NCBI GenBank assembly: GCA_011050175.1
Contig: DRGF01000115.1
Location: 1-8,158 of the forward strand
DNA from: Thermococcus sp.
GTDB lineage: Archaea; Methanobacteriota_B; Thermococci; Thermococcales; Thermococcaceae
Direction of reading: 5' to 3'
Length of the DNA: 8,158 bases
Shown piece by piece: positions 5,939 through 8,158 of the stretch (position 1 is the stretch's first letter; each line of letters opens with the position of its first letter). The translations under genes and the position numbers were made by a program. The notes beneath the pieces are model-generated. The model saw only the letters and a program-made list of their open reading frames with translations, made no database searches and was not told the DNA's origin.

Positions 5939-6035
5939 AGTACCGAGCCGGTTATAAGCCATGAGCCCAATGATGCCGAATTTCTAAACACCTCACCCAA
6001 AAAAAGCCGATTATTGCCTTCAGAAGCCTCTGTTT

Positions 6036-6051
6036 CCGAAAAGTTTATATA
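6036..6051 (+). promoter_or_regulatory. Strong BRE/TATA promoter of the histone gene
   Basis: CCGAAAAG (6036-6043) followed by TTTATATA (6044-6051) is a near-ideal archaeal BRE plus TATA. Predicted initiation near 6072 gives a leader of about 40 bases. The first 14 bases, CCGAAAAGTTTATA, are identical to the distal gar1 promoter at 8141-8154. The strength suits an abundant chromatin protein. Confidence 0.75.
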
Positions 6052-6112
6052 GACCTTCCTTCCTAGAATAAAACGCAGATACCTGCAAAACAACGTTTAG
6101 GAGGTTGGGAAA

Positions 6113-6316
6113 ATGGCTGAGTTGCCGATTGCCCCAGTTGACAGGTTGATAAGGAAGGCCGGCGCTGCCCGCGTTAGCGAGGACGCCGCCAAGCTTCTCG
6201 CCGAGCACCTTGAGGAGAAGGCCATGGAGATCGCCAAGAAGGCGGTCGACCTCGCCCACCACGCCGGCAGGAAGACCGTCAAGGCCGAGGACATCAAGCT
6301 TGCCATCAAGGCCTGA
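6113..6316 (+). CDS. Archaeal histone (HMf family)
   Basis: A 67-residue histone-fold protein that dimerises, assembles on DNA and compacts the chromosome. The sequence begins [17 protein letters not shown] and shows the three-helix histone fold: helix 1 around 7-16, loop with GAARVSED (17-24), long helix 2 (about 22-50), loop 2 with the DNA-binding RKT (53-55) and helix 3 with [10 protein letters not shown] (58-67). There are no tails, as usual for this family. GGAGG at 6100-6104 is 8 bases from the ATG. It is a single gene with its own strong promoter, divergent from rbcL and convergent with the phosphoesterase. It is probably the counterpart of histone B of T. kodakarensis, which from memory also neighbours RuBisCO. 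Its message ends in a hairpin that includes the stop codon. Confidence 0.97.
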   Translation: MAELPIAPVDRLIRKAGAARVSEDAAKLLAEHLEEKAMEIAKKAVDLAHHAGRKTVKAEDIKLAIKA

Positions 6317-6329
6317 AGGCCTTTCTTTT
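6308..6329 (+). terminator. Hairpin terminator with the histone stop codon in its loop
   Basis: AAGGCC (6308-6313), loop TGAA (6314-6317), GGCCTT (6318-6323), then TCTTTT. A six-pair stem with a tetraloop and a T-rich tail looks like an intrinsic terminator or a 3'-end stabiliser. The histone stop TGA is the first three bases of the loop. Confidence 0.55.
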
Positions 6330-6360
6330 CATTCCTTAGCTTTTCTGAAAGTTTGAAGCT

Positions 6361-6861
6361 TCACCAGAAGCGCACCCTTTCGACCCGGATGCTTTCTCCA
6401 GCGACTTCTAAAAACGCAAAGCCCGCCGAGTCCATTCTGGGAAAGGCCGGAGAACCCGGGTTGAGGAGAACCACCCTTCTCCCGTGAATCGAGTGCGTAT
6501 CGTGGTAGAAACGGTGCGTATGACCGAATATGAGGACATCGGCCCCCACATCAAGGGCTTTAAGAGTCAGGAACTGGGAGTTGAGCGAAAAGAACTGGTG
6601 CCCGTGGAGAAGGGCGATTCTAATGTCCCCGACATCGACTACCTTTTCCTCCGGGAGACTGAGGTGGTCGGCGTTTCCCCGAACGGCCACCACAGGGGCG
6701 AACTTCTCAAGTTCCTCCAGAAGCTCATGGGACGTAACGTCGCCGGCGTGCAGTATCAAATCCGGTGTCCTTTTCTTGAGGTATTGGAAAAGAAGAGACG
6801 GAAGATTTCCAGTTTTATCGCCGTAATGGGTATCACTCGTCACCGCTATAAGCACGGCCAT
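6361..6861 (-). CDS. Metallophosphoesterase, YfcE/MJ0936 type
   Basis: A small calcineurin-like phosphodiesterase of 166 residues, the usual size for the archaeal MJ0936/YfcE subgroup, which has dinuclear metal centres and hydrolyses phosphodiesters in vitro. The true substrate is unknown. All metal motifs are present: DTH (res. 10-12), GDVTS (40-44), GNADH (62-66), HGH (86-88), GHTH (113-116), and NPGS (134-137). The ATG at 6861 is separated by only 3 bases from the tfb stop, so the gene is the third of an operon gar1-tfb-phosphoesterase and is probably translationally coupled. A GTG at 6855 has better spacing from the GAGGG site and would give a product two residues shorter beginning (M)LIAVTSDTHYG. 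The gene ends at a TGAAGCTTCA palindrome, 44 bases from the end of the convergent histone gene. Confidence 0.92.
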   Translation of the reverse strand: MAVLIAVTSDTHYGDKTGNLPSLLFQYLKKRTPDLILHAGDVTSHELLEELEKFAPVVAVRGNADHLSLPEEKVVDVGDIRIALLHGHQFFSLNSQFLTLKALDVGADVLIFGHTHRFYHDTHSIHGRRVVLLNPGSPAFPRMDSAGFAFLEVAGESIRVERVRFW

Positions 6862-6864
6862 CCC

Positions 6865-7776
6865 TCATATCGGGACGTTTATGTTGAGCTTCTCCACCAG
6901 CTCCTTGTAGCGGTTCCTCACGGTGACCTCGGTTACGTGCGCTACCTCCGCCACCTCACGCTGGGTCTTCTTCTCACCCTCTAGGAGGGAAGCCACGTAG
7001 AGCGCCGCCGCCGCAAGCCCCGTGGGACCCTTGCCGCTGGTTATACCGCGTTTTATGGCCTCTCTAAGTATCTCCTTGGCCCTCTTCTTTGTCCTGGCAC
7101 TCACGTTCAGGGCATCGCCAAAGCGGTCAACGTACTCTATCGGGCTGGTCGGGCGGAGGTTGAGGTTGAGGCCGCGGGCAAGGAAGCGGTAGCTCCTTCC
7201 AATCTCCTTCTTCGTGACCTTCGAAACGGCCGCTATCTCATTGAGAGTCCTCGGGATATGCTCCATCCTGCACGCCGCGTAGAGCGCGGCTGAGACCATA
7301 CCCTCAATCGAGCGCCCGCGGATGAGCTTCTTCATAACGGCCTTTCTGTAGAGCGAGGCCGCAACCTCCTTCACGCGCCTCGGGAGACGCATCTGGGCGG
7401 CCATTCTGTCCAGCTCGCTCAGGGCAAAGGCCAGGTTACGCTCGGCCGCGTCGTTTATGCGCATCCTGCGCTGCCACATCCTAAGGCGGCGCATCTTGGT
7501 ACGGTACATGCCGGTTATCTGGTTCCCGTGTATGTCCTTGTTGCGCCAGTCTATATCAGTGGAGAGACCCTTGTCATGGATCATAAGTGTCATGGGCGCA
7601 CCAGTCCTGGCACGCTTGGCCCTCTGGTTTGGATCAAAGGCGCGCCACTCGGGACCATCATCGATGACATTCTGCTTAACAACGTACCCGCAGACAGAAC
7701 AGACGATTTCGCCTCTTCTTGGGTCGTAAAACAGTTTGTCGGAACCACAAAACGGACATACATTCTTATCAGCCAA
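6865..7776 (-). CDS. tfb: Transcription initiation factor B (TFB/TFIIB)
   Basis: General transcription factor that binds TBP-TATA DNA, reads the BRE and recruits RNA polymerase. 303 residues with the full architecture: zinc ribbon CPFC (7-10) and CSVC (26-29); B-reader/linker with GPEWRAFD (41-48) and [20 protein letters not shown] (57-76); cyclin fold 1 with [18 protein letters not shown] (112-129) and [17 protein letters not shown] (154-170); cyclin fold 2 with [20 protein letters not shown] (246-265) and the BRE-contacting helix [17 protein letters not shown] (281-297). The start codon is TTG at 7776, the only possible one because a TGA lies three codons upstream; the GGGGGTGAG ribosome site overlaps the end of gar1. 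It differs clearly from the P. furiosus TFB1 that I remember (linker with [11 protein letters not shown]), so it is probably the second paralogue, as TFB2 in T. kodakarensis. It is 6 bases downstream of gar1. Confidence 0.97.
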   Translation of the reverse strand: MADKNVCPFCGSDKLFYDPRRGEIVCSVCGYVVKQNVIDDGPEWRAFDPNQRAKRARTGAPMTLMIHDKGLSTDIDWRNKDIHGNQITGMYRTKMRRLRMWQRRMRINDAAERNLAFALSELDRMAAQMRLPRRVKEVAASLYRKAVMKKLIRGRSIEGMVSAALYAACRMEHIPRTLNEIAAVSKVTKKEIGRSYRFLARGLNLNLRPTSPIEYVDRFGDALNVSARTKKRAKEILREAIKRGITSGKGPTGLAAAALYVASLLEGEKKTQREVAEVAHVTEVTVRNRYKELVEKLNINVPI

Positions 7777-7782
7777 AAGCTC

Positions 7783-8091
7783 TCACCCCCTCTTTCTGGG
7801 GGCAGGGCGTCTCACCTTTCCGCCCTTGGAACGCTTCTTCCCGCGAGCATGCGTGGCCTTTTTGCGCTTGGTATCAACATAGAGCAATGTCCCAACGTAC
7901 TCTCCGGGGTTCTTGACCCGCGGCTTGACGGCCACATAGGGCCTCTTAACCGGCCCGAAGACATCCTTCACTACACCGACCACGGTGAGCTTTTTGTCAA
8001 CCACCGGGTCGTTGAGCGAGGGAACCCAGTCAGTCCTGAGAATCAGGAACCCCTGCTTTGCATAGTGAGAAACTTTACCCAGGCGCTTCAT
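7783..8091 (-). CDS. gar1: H/ACA RNP protein Gar1
   Basis: A 102-residue protein of the H/ACA ribonucleoprotein, where it binds the pseudouridine synthase Cbf5 and promotes substrate turnover in RNA-guided pseudouridylation of rRNA. The core beta-barrel carries the family motif GVVKDVFGPVKRPYVAVK (39-56). The tail from about 75 is very basic (KRKKATHARGKKRSKGGKVR). Length is normal for archaeal Gar1. ATG 8091 is preceded by GGTGGGGCT; an in-frame ATG at 8112 (MSFWGGA...) has no ribosome site and lies in the leader dyad. It is the first gene of the gar1-tfb-phosphoesterase operon. Joining Gar1 to TFB is a recurrent archaeal arrangement and couples RNA-modification and transcription machinery. 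Expression may come from two promoters (8117-8154). Confidence 0.95.
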   Translation of the reverse strand: MKRLGKVSHYAKQGFLILRTDWVPSLNDPVVDKKLTVVGVVKDVFGPVKRPYVAVKPRVKNPGEYVGTLLYVDTKRKKATHARGKKRSKGGKVRRPAPRKRG

Positions 8092-8102
8092 AGCCCCACC
8101 CC

Positions 8103-8120
8103 AAAAGGACATATCCTTTT
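8103..8120. repeat. 7-bp dyad AAAAGGA-CATA-TCCTTTT in the gar1 leader
   Basis: A perfect inverted repeat with a 4-base centre, between the gar1 start codon and the proximal TATA box, overlapping the predicted start of the distal promoter. It could be an operator or, in the distal transcript, a leader hairpin just before the GGGGTGGGG ribosome site. Confidence 0.45.
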
Positions 8121-8130
8121 AAGCTTTTCG
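8117..8130 (-). promoter_or_regulatory. Proximal promoter P2 of the gar1-tfb operon
   Basis: On the minus strand CGAAAAG (8124-8130) precedes CTTAAAA (8117-8123). Initiation near 8095 would give a leader of only about 4 bases before the gar1 ATG, a nearly leaderless message. Confidence 0.5.
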
Positions 8131-8138
8131 TTTTTGTC

Positions 8139-8154
8139 CTTATAAACTTTTCGG
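8139..8154 (-). promoter_or_regulatory. Distal promoter P1 of the gar1-tfb operon
   Basis: On the minus strand CCGAAAAG (8147-8154) precedes TTTATAAG (8139-8146), near-consensus and matching the histone promoter in its first 14 bases. Initiation near 8118 gives a leader of about 27 bases that keeps the gar1 ribosome site. Confidence 0.65.
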
Positions 8155-8158
8155 AAAA

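Larger units (their letters stand above)
5722..6112. other. 391-base intergenic region between rbcL and the histone gene
   Basis: No convincing gene is seen on either strand; the short open frames here lack ribosome sites. From left to right it contains the rbcL leader and TATA region (5722-5774), two ATGCAT palindromes (5796-5811), an inverted repeat GGCGC...GCGCC (5818-5840), an A/T-rich stretch, AACTTC-N5-GAAGTT (5922-5938), a near-palindrome GGTTATAAGCC (about 5952-5962) and the histone promoter and leader (6036-6112). The part at 5841-6035 is unexplained and long for this gene-dense genome. I looked for C/D box and tRNA patterns and found none. Confidence 0.6.

Noticed and set aside
5940..5990. 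Possible C/D box guide RNA (ATGATG near 5970, CTGA at 5931)
   Set aside because: The boxes are in the wrong order and spacing, and no second C/D pair is present.
5890..6093. 67-codon minus-strand frame in the rbcL/histone gap
   Set aside because: It runs backwards through the histone promoter and leader, has no ribosome site and resembles no known family.
6484..6984. 166-codon plus-strand frame opposite the phosphoesterase and the end of tfb
   Set aside because: It spans parts of two certain genes on the other strand, lacks a start signal and has no recognisable motif.
3928..7172. GAGGTTGAGGCCGC occurs both in tdk and in tfb
   Set aside because: Both copies encode Gly-Leu-Asn-Leu on the minus strand with the same codon preference, so it is a chance coding match and not a repeat element.

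Overview
The window reads as chromosomal DNA of a hyperthermophilic euryarchaeon of the order Thermococcales, most likely a Thermococcus. It carries an archaeal HMf-type histone, a TFB transcription factor, Gar1 of the H/ACA RNP, ribosomal protein S17e and an archaeal type III RuBisCO. Genes are densely packed, Shine-Dalgarno sites are of the GGTGA/GGAGG type, and several starts are preceded by archaeal BRE/TATA boxes. From memory, the order gar1 - tfb2 - phosphoesterase - histone B - rbcL matches the TK2286-TK2290 region of T. kodakarensis; no search was run. I see no insertion sequence, CRISPR array, tRNA, rRNA or prophage. This is a core chromosomal segment, not an accessory island.

Left part (1-3028). 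On the minus strand lie glycerate 2-kinase, a conserved gene whose reading frame is broken near 1635 (1407-1882), and a DUF371 protein. A compact divergent promoter region (2439-2524) drives DUF371 leftward and an undescribed gene of about 48 codons (2525-2671) rightward. The small gene is followed by rps17e with its own promoter.

Middle part (3029-5721). Three minus-strand genes, each with its own promoter: an ArsR-like winged-helix regulator, thymidine kinase and type III RuBisCO. RuBisCO makes 3-phosphoglycerate in the AMP/nucleoside salvage route, and thymidine kinase salvages deoxynucleosides, so the theme is nucleotide metabolism. Glycerate kinase, in the left part, also feeds phosphoglycerate into lower glycolysis.

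A 391-base intergenic region (5722-6112) separates the divergent rbcL and histone genes. It holds the promoters of both and several inverted repeats, including two ATGCAT palindromes exactly one helical turn apart.

Right part (6113-8158). The histone gene (+) faces a tightly spaced minus-strand operon gar1 - tfb - metallophosphoesterase. Upstream of gar1 are two near-consensus BRE/TATA boxes, the second sitting on the predicted start site of the first, plus a 7-bp dyad in the leader. The most notable points are the broken gene at 1407-1882, the small gene and its back-to-back promoter, the rbcL/histone intergenic repeats, stop codons lying inside hairpins, and the dual gar1 promoter. No clearly new multi-gene system was found.
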